A stretch of 64,000 bases of DNA from Eublepharis macularius. Taxonomy: Eukaryota; Chordata; Lepidosauria; Squamata; Eublepharidae. Location: NCBI RefSeq assembly GCF_028583425.1, contig NC_072795.1, positions 11,803,001 to 11,867,000 on the forward strand, read 5' to 3'. Of this stretch, positions 1-43,389 are shown piece by piece; positions within the stretch are counted from its first letter, which is position 1; every line of letters starts with the position of its first letter. Made by a program: the position numbers and the translations under genes. Under the pieces are notes generated by a model, which ran no database searches, had not been told where the DNA came from, and saw nothing but the letters and a program-made list of their open reading frames with translations.

Positions 1-82
1 CTGATGAAGAAGTCTTGAGATCTTGAAAGCTTGCACACTCTTTTGTAAGGCTGATAATTTGGGGGTGTTTGAGTTGCTTTTA

Positions 83-557
83 AAAAAAATAATTTTATTA
101 ACATTAACAGCTATCATCAAACAAAACAACAATATACTCAAATGAAAACCAAAGATTGATACGAATTTCTCAGTATCTGTACAATAAACCAGTAACACTT
201 ATTTTAAATATATAACAAACGGACCAATCTTAACAGTAGAGATATTAATAATAATATAACAATCTGCACAAAAGGTCGCCACAAACCCCACATTTCCATA
301 TCAATAACATCTTGATAAGGTAGCTTTGTCAAAAGTAGATCATTTTTAGAAAGAAATTCGAGGAAAGGCTCCCACTTAACACAAAAATTCGAAGTACCAG
401 TGGGGTTTTTCTGTCGGTATAGCTTTTCTGTTATTTTTTCCATAATTAGAAAATCCCATATCTTGTTGAACCAGGTATTAATTGTAGGAACTGATTGCGA
501 CTTCCAAAATGAAGCAAGTGAGGATTTAGCTGCATGAAATAATATAGTTATTAAATC
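83..557 (-). mobile_element. L1-type LINE 3' end
   Basis: The minus strand encodes an L1 ORF2 C-terminus (FNKIWDFLIMEKITEKLYRQ, then KWEPFLEFL). Direct repeats GTTTGAGTTGCTTTTA at 67-82 and 558-573 are the target duplication. The copy is 5'-truncated. Its 3' end is A/T-rich (AATAAAATTATTTTTTTT) rather than a plain poly(A) tail. Confidence 0.8.
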
Positions 558-961
558 GTTTGAGTTGCTTTTAATAAAAGGCGCGGTGTAGACTTGTGCT
601 TGTGGAGCATCTGTGTTGGTGATGCGTCTGACTGCCCTTTGTTAAACTAATTGTTTGCTAATGGTCTGCCCTGATCAACTGATCTGTGGGTAGTCTAGTT
701 CTGAACAAAAGAACCCCCAGAGGTTTTTAATCAGCTGGGAGTGTTTCTGCCTGAGACACAACCTCCAAACTAGTGGGAGAGCAACAGAGGAAGGGGCAGT
801 GAGAGGGCAGCGAGAGGTACATTTTACATTGTGTGGGAAATTTTGATGCAAATATCATCTGGGGAGGAGATCTGAATAGTGAAAATGGCAGGGGGATAAT
901 CGCCTGTCCCGTCTGTAGTCCACATGCAAAAGCTGCTGGGATTCTTACATCATGCATTCGC

Positions 962-1032
962 AGTGCAATCCTAAACAGAGTTACTCCAGTCTAAGCCCAC
1001 TGCAATCAATGGGCTTAGGATTTCCCTGATAG
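962..1032. repeat. Short palindromic repeat (GAGTTACTCCAGTCTAAGCC type)
   Basis: This matches the sequence seen at 39288-39352, where a GAGTTACTCCAGTCTAAGCC arm is followed by its inverted copy. A third, decayed copy lies near 9885-9955. It is probably a small fold-back MITE. Confidence 0.5.
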
Positions 1033-1119
1033 TATACTCCTGAGACTTTTCAGAAGAAATTGACTCCTGGGTGGGGGCTACACAAGTTGCTTTCTGGGGA
1101 TCTACATTGTACAGCTGAC

Positions 1120-1415
1120 CTGTGGAACTCACTGCTACAGGATGTGATGGTGGCCGCTGGCTTAGATGTTTATAAAAGTTGACAGAACAGATTTCTGGAG
1201 GATTGGTCTCTCGTGGCTATTAGCCAGGAGAGCCAAATGGAGCCTCTGGATTCAGAGGCAGAACGATTGTCGGATGTTGGGAAGCAGCCAGCAGGTGGGG
1301 GCTGTTTTCTGTGGTCCCAGTTTACTAGTTTCCCCAGTGGCACCTGATGGGCCAATGGCAGCTGGACTAGATGGACCATTGGCCTGATCCAACAGAGGTG
1401 ACTCTTTTTGCTTCT
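1120..1415 (+). mobile_element. LINE 3'-end fragment (CR1/L2 type)
   Basis: Phrases such as TGGAACTCACTGCTACAGGA and GGACTAGATGGACCATTGGC with CCTGATCCAACA resemble the common reptile CR1/L2 3' end. Related decayed fragments lie near 19290-19400 and 36175-36345. No coding capacity remains. Confidence 0.5.
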
Positions 1416-1426
1416 TATGCTCCAGT

Positions 1427-1680
1427 TTGGTGTAGTGGTTACGAGCACGGGACTCTAATCTGGAGAACCGGGTTTGATTCCCGCCTCCTCCGCTTGAAGC
1501 CAGCTGGGCGACCTTGGGCTAGTCACAGCTCTCTGGAGCTCTCTCAGCCCCACCCACCTCACAGGGTGTTTTGTTGCGGGGATAATAATAACATACTTTG
1601 TAAACTACTCTGAGTGGTTTACAAAGTATGTCATTATTATCCCGAGTTTTAGCCTGCACTCTAACCACTACACACCACAA
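1427..1680 (+). mobile_element. tRNA-derived SINE with inverted partial copy
   Basis: It has a pol III A-box-like TGTAGTGGTTACGAGC and a B-box GGGTTTGATTCCC, then the body to ACTTTGTAAACTACTCTGAG at about 1612. From 1613 the sequence turns back (TGGTTTACAAAGTATGTCAT) and ends in an inverted TCTAACCACTACA, making a hairpin of head and tail pieces. Confidence 0.75.
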
Positions 1681-1894
1681 TCACAGTTCTGATTGGTTTA
1701 TTCATTTCCAAATCAAGTCTTGGTATCAGATAAGCGGCGGGAGATAGTTGGGAAGATGGGCTGGGAAGGAGCCTTGGCTGTTGTTTTGGGAAAGCTTAGA
1801 AATAAATAACAGATATTCGTGTCAATGATTTATTTTGTGACCAAATTCCTCACTGCTGTTCGTTAGTAAAGGAACAGCAAGGGACACCCCAGCC

Positions 1895-2064
1895 ATGATT
1901 TCCGAAGATTACCGAATTGAACTGAATTAATTCGGAAAACTTGAATTCAGTAATACCGAATCTGATTTGGTATTCCCTTTTAAGTTCTGTAATACCGAAT
2001 TTTACTGAATCAGGTAAAATTCGGTATTTTTACCCAAATACCAAATCCGAATTGCACATGTCTA
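1895..2064. mobile_element. hAT-like MITE remnant, A/T-rich palindromic
   Basis: Repeated CCGAATT/AATTCGG motifs and the right end GAATTGCACATGTCTA resemble the hAT-type terminus TAGACATGTGCA. The left end is unclear and I see no target duplication. It lies directly before FAM131A exon 2159. Confidence 0.4.
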
Positions 2065-2158
2065 CATACCTCTATAATTCTTACTGTAAGCCAAGATGAA
2101 GTGTTTGCTTCAATGCTTTTGTGGCAACTTCTGACACTACTTTTTCTCCCTCTTGCAG

Positions 2159-33787
<31,629 letters not shown>

Positions 33788-34077
33788 ACCCCGCTCCGTC
33801 TGTGGCATGCTGCACCTGCCATCTTGTCCCACTCTGTGGCACCCATCCTCGACCCTGCTCCGTGGCCCATCTGTTCTCTTGAAGGGAAGGTTCTCGTCCA
33901 CCCCCTAGGAGGTGTCGTGGACCTGTGTCGGGCAAGGGAAAGCCGGTTCAAACGAAACCAGTATCTTGCTTGCCTGACCCCCGTCCTGCACCCTCTTCAC
34001 CTCCACCGTGCCATCTGATTCCAACCATTTAATCCCGAGGGGCCTTTCACGTGGCTTCGTGGATTTTGCCTGCTGCA

Positions 34078-34108
<31 letters not shown>

Positions 34109-35299
34109 GGCCTGTTTTGTTTTCTTGCATGAGAATGTCTTGGGGGAGGGGAAAGAACCCCCACCCCCAAGTGATATACCGAACCTGGGGCAGCGCTGAC
34201 TGGACTTGCCGCTATCTGGGCTGGTTCGGAGCATGCCGCGCGCCCCGGTGTCTGTGCCCCAGGGAGGAGAGGGCACCTTGAGGCTGTCCAGGTGGCATGG
34301 CTAATGCTTGTGAAGCGGAACTGTAATATTTCTGAAGACAATTGAAAAAATTATCTATATCCCTGTATCACCCCTTTCCCCTTCCAAACTCGTCCGGCTC
34401 AAGGCCAAGGGCTGAAGCGGAATGTGGAATGCAATGGATGCTTAACATGTTTATGCCTTTTTTAAAACAAACAAACAAACAAACTCACTGTTGTCCGGCC
34501 CGTACTGGCCTCTTCTTGGCTTTTACTGTAATGAATTTTATACTGTGGCTCCACTGGAAGAAATGGGCGTGGCAGGGATAGGGGTTGTGTGCTTTGACTT
34601 AGAAGCACAGATGGCTGCTGGGGGGGGGGGTCCCCTCCTCCAGCCCCAGTTTCTCCTTTGGGAGGAGGCCGGGAGCACGATAGGGGCCGGCGGGGGGAGG
34701 GCCAGCCCTTCTGCCCCGCCCCAGATATTTTCTATATTTTTGTATGTGCGTCTCCGTGTTGCTGTCGTCAGGGGCCTTGGTGCCCGTGCTGTGGATGGGT
34801 TTTGTGAGGGGCTCTTCCCTTGCTGCTCCTTTGCACCCACCCTGGCCAAACAGGGTGGGCCATACTGTGATCCTCACCCAAGCCCGTTCCCAATCAGCAG
34901 CTCCGAGCCAGGGGGATACTTGTGCGCCAGGAGGGTGCTTGGCTGGGCCCAGGGAAATCAGAGCAATGCGCTGGTAGCGAGGGCGTGGTGCACTCGGCCT
35001 GGGCGTACGCGCATCACATGTGTCTAGGAGTTTTGAACCAGCTTAATTGTCAAGATGGCTCTTAAAGAATCCTGGGAATTTTAGGGGCTTCTGGGTTAGA
35101 GGTCCTTAGCTTGTCTTTCCCCACACCTCTAGCAACAGGTAAGTTTCCTGGAGAGAGGGAATGCCTATCAAAGCAGCTTAAGTCTGCAGATACGGAAAGA
35201 GAAAGGGACACACAGATGCCTGCCTGCACATCCCTTTTGCTTGCATTCCTGCACAAGCACACATTTACCTGAACATGTCCATGCACGCACACAGCAACC

Positions 35300-35465
35300 T
35301 CCGGGGGGAGCCCTGGAGAATTACCTCCCAGAATTACAGCTGGTCTCCAGACTACAGAGATCAGTCCCCTGGATAAAACAGCTTCAGAGGGCAGACTCTA
35401 TGGTATACCATAGAGTCCATGAAAAGAGAAGTCCCTTCCCAGGCATTGCCCCCCTAACCTCCAGG
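35300..35465. mobile_element. hAT-like MITE E, decayed
   Basis: AGAATTACAGCTGGTCTCCA, GAGATCAGTCCCCTGG and CTAACCTCCAGGAATTTC. Ends are partly lost. It lies in the candidate FAM131A 3' UTR. Confidence 0.6.
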
Positions 35466-35849
35466 AATTTCACAAGCAATCCTAGCGCATGGATGTGCCC
35501 AGGTCTGATCTGTCTCCAATACATCCATGGGCTCTGCGCACATACCCACAGTGGTTTTGAGAGATTTACCCATCATTCCTGCCTTCTTTCCACCTCTTTT
35601 ATGTGGCATTGAAGCCACGAGTTGCCATCTTTTATTCCCAGACCTGCTCCTCTTACTGCAGATACAAGAACTGAGCCAAGAAAGATGGTGGGTTTTTTTC
35701 TTTTGATTTGGAGATAAAATTGGGGCAGGGGAAGCTCTGCCTGTTCCATTTCTATGGCTCAGGCCCATGATAAAAGGAGCAACCCAAGTTTGGAGAGGGA
35801 GGCACTTGGGGGGGGGAAGACCCCCCCCCGCCACCCATTTTTCTCAAAG

Positions 35850-35975
35850 GGGTTCATGGTGGTGTACACTTGTCTTTTGCTTTATCCTCACAACAACCCT
35901 GTGAGGTAGATCGGGCTATGAAAGAATTACTGCCACCGAGTGGGTTGCATAGATGAGTGGAGAACTGAACCCAGA
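35850..35975 (-). mobile_element. SINE remnant
   Basis: CTCACAACAACCCTGTGAGG and TGGAGAACTGAACCCAGATC, the inverted middle of a tRNA-type SINE. Confidence 0.5.
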
Positions 35976-37766
35976 TCTTTCTTTCCTTGGCCTAACACAT
36001 CCAAAGATGGTTTCAAATTCTCAGGAAAAAAACAACAGCCCTTTACGGAAGGAAGAGAAACCACGACTAATGCTATTGCTTTGCATGCGGGAGCTGGAAT
36101 TTTTTCCTCCCCTTTCTTATTTTTCACGGCAGATGATCAGTTGCAAAAGCTCAGGGCTCCTCCTTGCTGTGACTTTCACTTCCAGATGGAATGGAGCCTC
36201 CATTTTTAGAGGCAGTACACCTCGCAGCACCAGTTTGGAGGTGAGGACAATCAATCTGTTGCTTTTGTGTCCTGCCTGTGGGCTTCTGGGAGTTTCTTTT
36301 CTGGTCTCTGCTGGAAACAGACGGTGGGCCCAGATGGACCCCAAACCGATTTTCCTGCCCTGCAGTTCCATGAGGCGACATTGTTTTCTTTTTGGCACAA
36401 CGGTTTAAGGCACACACACACACACACCACCCTCTGTTGCAGCCTGCCACCTTGTTGCCGTCAGATAAAAGAGACCTGACACACAGCCCCAAAATGCACA
36501 CCAAGAGAAACACACCCTGGGCAAAAGGTAGACACATGCGCATCGCATGTTTGCATGTAAGCTACAAACACGTAACCCATGCATGCATATAGACGCAGGC
36601 TCATGCGCATGTGTGCAGGCCTACACTTCAGTTGGGTACATTCCTTTGAGCTTTGCAGGATACGGCCAAGAATGTGGAATTTGGCAGCTGCCGCAGAATC
36701 CTGAAATTCTTAACCTACTTTGCTGGGTGTCGGTATTGGAGAGGGGTGAGGAGTAAAGTTTGAACTGGATAAGAACAGTCTTTTAACAGCAAAGGTGCTG
36801 GCGGAAACCATCTCAGGAGCTGTACGGAGAAGGGGAATTTGGAATCCTTCTGCCCTGCCTGGTTTGTTTCGCTTATCAAAACCACCTTCTCCAACCACAG
36901 CACTATTCTTAGCCCTTGAAAGGAGAAAGAAAGATGGTGGCAGCTTGGCATTCCAAGTTTCTAGCTCTCATGGGTTCTGGAAAAAACGAATCTGGTCACC
37001 ATGGTTACGTCTGTGGAAACATGGGGGCTTTCAGTAGCCAAAGTTGGACCTTTGTCACTAAGTGCTCTTCTTGTGTCCCAAGCCCGCTCTTTCTGCTCGA
37101 TGGGTGGCCCTTTATCAAAAAGACCGTGCAAATAGCTATGTGGGGTAGGATTTATTCAAGAAGGTTGGGGGAGCTTTGGAAGAGCAGGCTGTTCAGAGGA
37201 ATGAAAAATGTTTGGGAACGGATAGAAGTACTTGGCCCTGTCCTCTGGAACAGATAGGGTGCACCATCACACACTCTTTGCGGGACCAGAGGCACTCGCA
37301 GGGGTGGGCTGGTGCTTCTGGAGGCATTGGAGGCAGTGTAAAAAGAAGCTGGCAAACGGTGCATGAGGGAGACTGCTGTGGGCCAGAGGGCTATAGAAGA
37401 CCAGGGTGGGAAAACCACAACCCAGCTCAATTCCAGACTGTCCCTCGCTTACAGGGGCACTCGAGAGATCGGTCCATCTCCTCTCCTGTGTCTCACAGTT
37501 TGGGGCGCATCCAGTTCTTTCTGTGGAACTGTAGCGCAATTCTGTCGCACACACCCCCTCCTTGCCACTCATCCCCGATGCCGGTGCGCAGCAGTGTCCC
37601 AAAGCCTATGCATTCCTCCCCCACTGCCCCACGCTCGCTAGCCTTTGCACTCCCTCCCCCATGCACAATATTGTACCTGTCTGTCCCTCTTTCTGCCCCC
37701 TCCCCTCCTGGTGTATGCCCCTGGCTGGTACGAGTGTCTATTTTGTTCTGTTTGTATCTGTAATTC

Positions 37767-37772
37767 ATTAAA
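37767..37772 (+). promoter_or_regulatory. ATTAAA poly(A) signal candidate for FAM131A
   Basis: This is the first standard hexamer variant I find downstream of the FAM131A stop. GT/T-rich sequence follows within 10-40 bases (GGGTGGTTTTG and then TCTGTCTCTGTCTCTG). It is 3980 bases past the stop, so assignment to FAM131A is an inference. Confidence 0.4.
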
Positions 37773-37884
37773 AGGGTGGTTTTGCCCAACTGGTCTTTCT
37801 GTCTCTGTCTCTGTGGAATGCTCCCTCCCTGCTTTGCCCCCTCCACTCATCTTCCCCCAGTAACAGTGAGTCATCCCCTACATT

Positions 37885-38096
37885 TAGGGTTGCCAACCTC
37901 CAGGTGGGGCCTGGAGATCTCCAGGAATTGCAACAGGCTACACAGGTCAGTCCCACTGGAGAAAACAGCCACTGCAGAGGGTGGGCTCTGGCATTGCACC
38001 CTGCTGAGGTCCCTGCCCTCTCCAAACCTCACCCTCCGCAGCCCCTATCTGCACATCTCTAGGACTTTCCCAGCCTGGAGTTGGCTACCCTACAGC
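37885..38096. mobile_element. hAT-like MITE E
   Basis: TAGGGTTGCCAACCTCCAGG to GGAGTTGGCTACCCTA, with the usual GTCCCACTGGAGAAAACAGC centre. Confidence 0.8.
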
Positions 38097-38627
38097 ATCG
38101 TAGGAATTAGTCCAGACATTCTTCCTTTCTGTGCTGACTTCTGAGGAGTGGCTGGTGTGTGTGTGTGTGTGATTCTGGGGAGGGGGGGTCATCTAACGTG
38201 GTGGGTGCCTCCTCTGAATGGGGCGCAAGCTGTCCAGATTCAGGAAAGCTTCCCTGTCTATTTGGGACCCCCTGCTCTGCTTCCAATGCTCCTGGAAAGA
38301 ATGCCATTTGGAAAGTACTGGCCCTAGGTTTCGGATCAGAGAACGTGGGCAGGTTTGGATCCCCGTGCACCATCTTTAGAAACAGGGTGGTTTGTTGCTT
38401 GACAACCGCAACACCAAAAGTGGACTTGTGAGTGACTCTGGAAAGTGGCTTAGTGGGAATCACAGACTTTTGTAAGCAGAAGCTCCCCAGTTCGATCCTG
38501 GGCAGCTTGAGTTAAAAGATTTCTACTTGCCAGTCGTCTGTACTGGAGAACGCACATGAAGATGCCTCTGGCTCGTGCTGAATGAAGCCCAAGGTCAAGG
38601 TCAAGTCATGCATGCTTTGACCAGCCA

Positions 38628-38757
38628 GGGCCTCAGCTGGAGGTCTTTCACATCAAACTCCTACTTGATCCTTTTAAGTGGAGATTCTGGAGATTGAACC
38701 TGGTACCTTGTTCATGCCAAGCAGATGCTCTCCCACTGAGCCACAGCACCTCCCTGT
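38628..38757 (-). mobile_element. tRNA-Ala-type SINE 5' part
   Basis: The plus strand shows the inverted promoter: GATTGAACCTGGTACC, TGCCAAGCAGATGCTCTCCC and ACTGAGCCACAGCACCTCCC. Matches tRNA-Ala in the B-box and anticodon-arm region. Confidence 0.7.
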
Positions 38758-38867
38758 GAGCTGAGGAAAGCAATAGGCTGGTATAAGGACATTTTCAGGG
38801 CTATCTTCTACCTTCTAAGTTCACTGGCATCAATGGTCTTAGAAGGCTGTCGCTGTGCTCATGCTGA

Positions 38868-39030
38868 CGGAGATGGCGGAGAGTGCCCTCAAGTCATAGC
38901 TGACTTATGGCCACCCCTGGTGGGGGTTTTGTGGCAAGAGACTAACAGAGGTGGTTTGCCATTGCCTGCCTCTGCATCCTTGGTCTTCCTTGGAGGGCTC
39001 CCATCCAACTACTAACCAAGGCAGACCCTG
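38868..39030 (-). mobile_element. 5S rRNA-derived SINE
   Basis: Inverted: the BovB-like tail CTCAAGTCATAGCTGACTTA comes first and the 5S part (CTCCCATCCAACTACTAACC) last. Confidence 0.75.
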
Positions 39031-39287
39031 CTTTATCATCTGGCAAAGCTTGTCCCTCAAATGAGTCCATGCATTCTGCGGTCTGTTACCAAGTGTACAG
39101 AAAAAAAATGTTTTGGATTGCAGCCTTAAGCACTAGTCGTATGCAGCACTGTTTGCATATATATACACGTGTACCTAGCATGAACGTATGCACCCCACTA
39201 GACACTTCTGTTGGTGCATGTAGCTGTATCAAAACCATAGGTAGGGACGAGTGAAGTGTACATTGCTTACCTGACTATCTGTGAAAT

Positions 39288-39352
39288 CCTAAGCAGAGTT
39301 ACTCCAGTCTAAGCCCATTGGGATTAGACTGGAGTAACTCTGCTTAAGATTT
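39288..39352. repeat. Palindromic short repeat
   Basis: GCAGAGTTACTCCAGTCTAA and its reverse complement TTAGACTGGAGTAACTCTGC flank a GCCCATTGGGA centre. Confidence 0.8.
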
Positions 39353-39679
39353 CACTGTATGTGTATTCCGACAGGTGCAAAGAAGCATTCATTTCACAGC
39401 AAGGGTCAGCTCAGCACATGCAAAAAAAATGCTCTTGTGGCTATGTCATAGCCATTGTTTAGAATGGAGAAGACTTGTGCATGCGGGAGTGTCATATGCT
39501 CATTGGTGGTGCACCAGGGCCTTTGGGGTGGGGGGGGGAGGCATGCTATAGTCATGGTTTATATCTGCTTACAGAGGAGGTGGAGTCAATAGTGAGGGGG
39601 AGAGAGACACATGGTTAAACTAATGGAGATCCGTAGTGGATGACAACAGACAGTGGTAGATTGCTAGTTAAAATGGACA

Positions 39680-39872
39680 CCATGGCGCAGTGATGGAGCA
39701 TTTGTTTGGCATGTGGAAGGGTCCCAGTTCCAGCCTTCCAGTTGGAAGGACCAGGGATTAGGTGATGTGAAAGACGCAAACTGAGGTGCTGGAAAGATGC
39801 TGCCCATCTGAGTACACAACACTGACCTTGATGGACCAAGGGTCTGAATTGGAATCAGGCAGTTTCACGTGT
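39680..39872 (+). mobile_element. tRNA-Ala-type SINE
   Basis: CATGGCGCAGTGATGGAGCA (A-box), GGTCCCAGTTCCAGCC (decayed B-box), then CTTGATGGACCAAGGGTCTG. A second SINE follows immediately. Confidence 0.7.
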
Positions 39873-40136
39873 TTGGTGCAGTGGTTAAGAGCGGCAGGAC
39901 TCTAATCTGGAGAGCCAGGTTTGATTCCCCTCTCCTCCACTTGAAGCCAGCTGGGTGACCTTGGGTCAGTCACAGCTCTTTCAGAGCTCTCTCAGCCCCA
40001 CCCACCTCACAGGGCGTTTTGTTTTGTTGTGGGGATAATAATAACATACTTTGTAAACTGCTCTGAGTGGGTGTTAAGTCATCCTGAAGGGCGGTATATA
40101 AACCGAATGTTGTTATTATTATATTGTTATTAACTA
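39872..40136 (+). mobile_element. tRNA-derived SINE
   Basis: TGGTGCAGTGGTTAAGAGCG, GGTTTGATTCCCC, CCACCTCACAGGGCG and tail CCTGAAGGGCGGTATATAAA. Same type as 1427, 46072 and 56562. Confidence 0.85.
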
Positions 40137-40146
40137 TGCCCTAATG

Positions 40147-40355
40147 TATTGTCGAAGGCTTTCACGGCCGGAGAACGATGGTTGTTGTGGGTTTTCCGGG
40201 CTGTATTGCCGTGGTCTTGGCATTGTAGTTCCTGACGTTTCGCCAGCAGCTGTGGCTGGCATCTTCAGAGGTGTAGCACCAAAAGACGGAGATCTCTCAG
40301 TGTCACAGTGTGGAAAAGATGTAGGTCATTTGTATCTACTCAGGAGGGGTGGGGT
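40147..40355 (+). mobile_element. Solo Penelope-like terminal repeat
   Basis: TATTGTCGAAGGCTTTCACG to GGAGGGGTGGGGT, 209 bp, non-coding. Exact TGCCCTAATG at 40137-40146 and 40356-40365 is a 10-bp target duplication. It matches the left end of 59405-60173. Confidence 0.8.
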
Positions 40356-40459
40356 TGCCCTAATGCTTTGTGAGCCACATGCCACAATACTTCCTAGGTT
40401 GTGAGCCTGGTAGGAGAGAGTGTAGGCTCTGATAAGAACACGAGAAGACTCTTAGACTT

Positions 40460-40640
40460 GGGTTGCCAGCTCCAGCTTGGGAAATTCCTGGAGACTTTGG
40501 GGGATGGAGCCTATAGTGGGGGTTGGGGAGGGAGGGACCTCAGTGGAGTAGAATGCTGTAGAGTCCATCCTCCAAAGCCACCATTTTCTCCAGGGGAACT
40601 GATCTCTGTGGCCTGGAAATTGGTGGTAAGGCTGGCAACC
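40460..40640. mobile_element. hAT-like MITE E
   Basis: GGTTGCCAGCTCCAGCTTGG and TCTCCAGGGGAACTGATC, ending GGCTGGCAACC. Confidence 0.75.
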
Positions 40641-40674
40641 TTTAAGAAAGTCAGGTCCTCTGAACCACTTTAAA

Positions 40675-41112
40675 CCCCGAGGAGTTAGTTGTGTTAGTCT
40701 GGAGTTGCAAAATAGTAAAGAGTCCAGTAGCACCTTTAAGACTGACCAACTTTATTGTAGCATAAGCTTTTGAGAACCACAGCTCTTTTCGTCAGATGCA
40801 TTGACAGCTTTCAAGAACCACAGCTTTCTTTGTCAGATGCATTGACAGCTTTTGAGAACCACAGCTCTTTTTGTCAGATGCATCGACAGCTTTTGAGAAC
40901 CTCAGCTTTCTTTGTCAGATGCACTGACAGCTTTTGAGAACCCCAGCTCTCTTTGTCAGATGCGTCTTCATCTGATGATGCATCTGACTAAGAAAGCTGT
41001 GGTTCATGAAAGCTGACAATGCATCTGATGAAGAGAGCTGTGGTTCTTGAAAGTTTATGCCACAATAAAGTTGGTTAGTCTTAAAGGCGCTACTGGACTC
41101 TTTACTATTTTG
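40675..41112 (-). mobile_element. Fold-back element F with an expanded centre
   Basis: The asymmetric tail (inverted, GAGGAGTTAGTTGTGTTAGT) is on the left and the plain arm on the right. Approximate target duplication ACTTTAAACCCC / ACCTTAAACCCA. Inside, a 41-bp unit (CAGATGCATTGACAGC plus the CACAGCT arm) is repeated about four times at 40790-40965. Confidence 0.75.
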
Positions 41113-41597
41113 CACCTTAAACCCAAGTGGTTGTGTTAACGCTTTCTGCTCTTGTTCGTGACCATTGCTAGAGAGGCGCGGAGGTCCCCCATTATTCTCC
41201 ACAGTTCACTGCCCTTAGGAAAAAATCAATCAGACCTCAGACTTAAAATTAGCTCAGACTTTAAAACAGAAAAGGGAAAGACTCAAGGTATAATTTGCAC
41301 TTTGCCAGATTGGCGAATAGGATAGAGTAATTTAACAACCCTAGCTAGGGAGAAGAACTCAGAAATATAAAATTAATGATAGAAAAATCCTTCATAAGGA
41401 ATATCAGGAGCTAAAAAGAAAAATTAGAAGCTTCCACAAGACAGAGAAAGCACTTCTTGAATGAGTGTATCAAGGTGCAGTCCCAACAGGAAAAAGACAG
41501 AACTGAACATGCCAGCTTAAAAATACACCGGACTCAACATGTCACAGGACTCCAGAATCCCGTTTCACACAATAGCCATCCAGTTGCCCTGGAAGGA

Positions 41598-41816
41598 GGG
41601 TTGCCAGCCTCCAGGTGGTGGCTGGAGATCTCCCAGAATTGCAACTGCTCTCCAGGCCATAGAGATCAGTTCCCCTGGAGAAAGTGGCTGCTTTGGAGGG
41701 TGGACTCTATGGCATTATACCCCACTGAGGCCCCTCCCCTTCCCCAAACCCTGCTCGAACCAGGCTCCACTCCAAAAATCTCCAGGAATTTCTCAGTCTG
41801 GAGTTGGCAACCCTCC
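41598..41816. mobile_element. hAT-like MITE E
   Basis: AGGGTTGCCAGCCTCCAGG to GAGTTGGCAACCCT. CCCTGGAAGG occurs directly on both sides, a target duplication of 8-10 bp. Confidence 0.85.
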
Positions 41817-42149
41817 CTGGAAGGCCAATAAGCAGAGCACAGAGGCTAAGGCCTGAGCCCCAGGTCTGGTAGTTAAAGCTTGGCTGCCTTTGCGTAACCC
41901 ACCAGAATCCCGGATACATAAATGCCTCTCCCAAATTATTTTTTCCCCATGTGAGAGTTGGGGGGGGGGGGAGGTGGAGTTCAAGTCAATAAACCACAGC
42001 ACCCTTGTGGATTGGCAAGCAACTGTGAAATTGCTTCAAAAAAGAAAACACTCAAGGTATTTTCGTTTTCAAGGTAAGAAACACATATCATAAACCCAGC
42101 AACTTTACAACCACAGCATTGGCAGAGATGGGATCTTTAGTGCCCTTCA

Positions 42150-42372
42150 GAAAGGGAGAAAAATAGTAAAGAGTCCAGTAACACCTTTAAGACTAACCAA
42201 CTTTATGTAACATAAGCTTTCGAGAACCACAGCTCTCTTTGTCAGATGCATGGTCCGTCGAAGAGAGCTGTTGTTCTCGAAAGCTTATGCTACAGTAAAG
42301 TTGGTTCGTCTTAAAGGTGCTACTGGACTCTTTTCTATTCTGCTACTATAGACTAACATGGCTAACTCCTCT
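42150..42372 (+). mobile_element. Fold-back element F
   Basis: Arms AGTCCAGTAACACCTTTAAG and CTTAAAGGTGCTACTGGACT, tail ACATGGCTAACTCCTCTCG. Exact 12-bp target duplication CTTCAGAAAGGG on both sides. Confidence 0.85.
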
Positions 42373-43012
42373 CGATCTTCAGAAAGGGCTCTCTGAACAA
42401 AGGCAAGCCATAATGAATGGGGTCCAGGAGCACAAAGGGAACAGCAAGTCCAAAATATTCACTCCAAGGAAGAGTGAAGGGCTGCGCTCTCCACATGCTC
42501 TCCAGTGACAGCGGCTCTGGAGGCTTTACTTCTCTGGCTTGGACCTGCAATGCAGTTCCCTCAGGCAAGTTCTCGGCCTTCCCTCACCTGCTGCAGGTCA
42601 GACTGGCGTGGCTCTTGCATTTTGATAATATAGGAGCAACTTTATCAACTGCCCATGCTGTGGGGCCTTTTGCTCCCTAGACTCTAAACTGCAACTTCTT
42701 ACTAGAAACGAAATGTTAAAACAGAAAATGGCCTGGGTTACCTTTGGATGTGGAAGTGAGTTTTCGTCATGGTGGACTAGTAGACATTAGCCAGGAAGAG
42801 CAGTTTGATGCCCGCAGCCTGGCGTGTGAGCGGTCAACCCGTGCTGTAAGTGGCATGGGCAGCAGAGGATGATGGGACTAGATATACTGCACTGTTGTCT
42901 AGCCTAGGCACCCAGAGGCTTGTTGAAGATGAAAAATCTTACCAGGCTGAGTAAATGGCCACAAGCAGGGCGCATGCAGGGGCACATACGACACACTGCC
43001 AGCCTCGCATCA

Positions 43013-43165
43013 TTGAGAGCTGGTGTGGTGTAGCCAGAAACTCAGTGGTGGCTTTTAGCAGCCCACTCAATTTCATCCTCATCTGTTGTACAAAAAAAAA
43101 AAGCATGACTGGCCTACCTTACAGGATTGCTGTAAGCATTAATTGTGAAAATGCACGGAACCCGT
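43013..43165 (+). mobile_element. Decayed SINE
   Basis: GAGAGCTGGTGTGGTGTAGC at the start and CTACCTTACAGGATTGCTGT later, the remnants of a tRNA-type SINE. Confidence 0.45.
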
Positions 43166-43389
43166 GAATATTCCCACTGCTGAAGCACAGTTACCAGCCC
43201 CAGCTCCTTGATGTGGGGGTCCCAGATATCCTGCTTACTCTTGTGGGACCCCCTTCCAAGCCTCGGCTGATGTGGAGCTGCTTTGGCGAGCAGGGCACCC
43301 CAGCTTCCAGGTGCCTAAGAGGTGAGATTGAGAGCGTGGCCTGCCCCTTCTCATCTCCTCTCCTTCCCCGCCACTGCTATCGGAGAATG

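Larger units (their letters stand above)
33788..37790 (+). other. FAM131A: Candidate FAM131A 3' UTR
   Basis: The sequence after the stop is largely non-repetitive. It includes a TC microsatellite (34080-34102), a CAAA run (about 34465-34485), one hAT-like element (about 35300-35465) and a SINE remnant (35850-35975). I see no AATAAA before an ATTAAA at 37767-37772, which is followed by a GT-rich stretch. The run before it (about 37725-37770) is U-rich, as expected near a cleavage site. The real UTR could end earlier at a non-canonical signal. Confidence 0.4.

Noticed and set aside
1-2100. Upstream FAM131A exon or 3' end of EIF4G1, expected from human order
   Set aside because: I found no exon with convincing splice sites or similarity. 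The stretch is L1, LINE, SINE and unassigned sequence.
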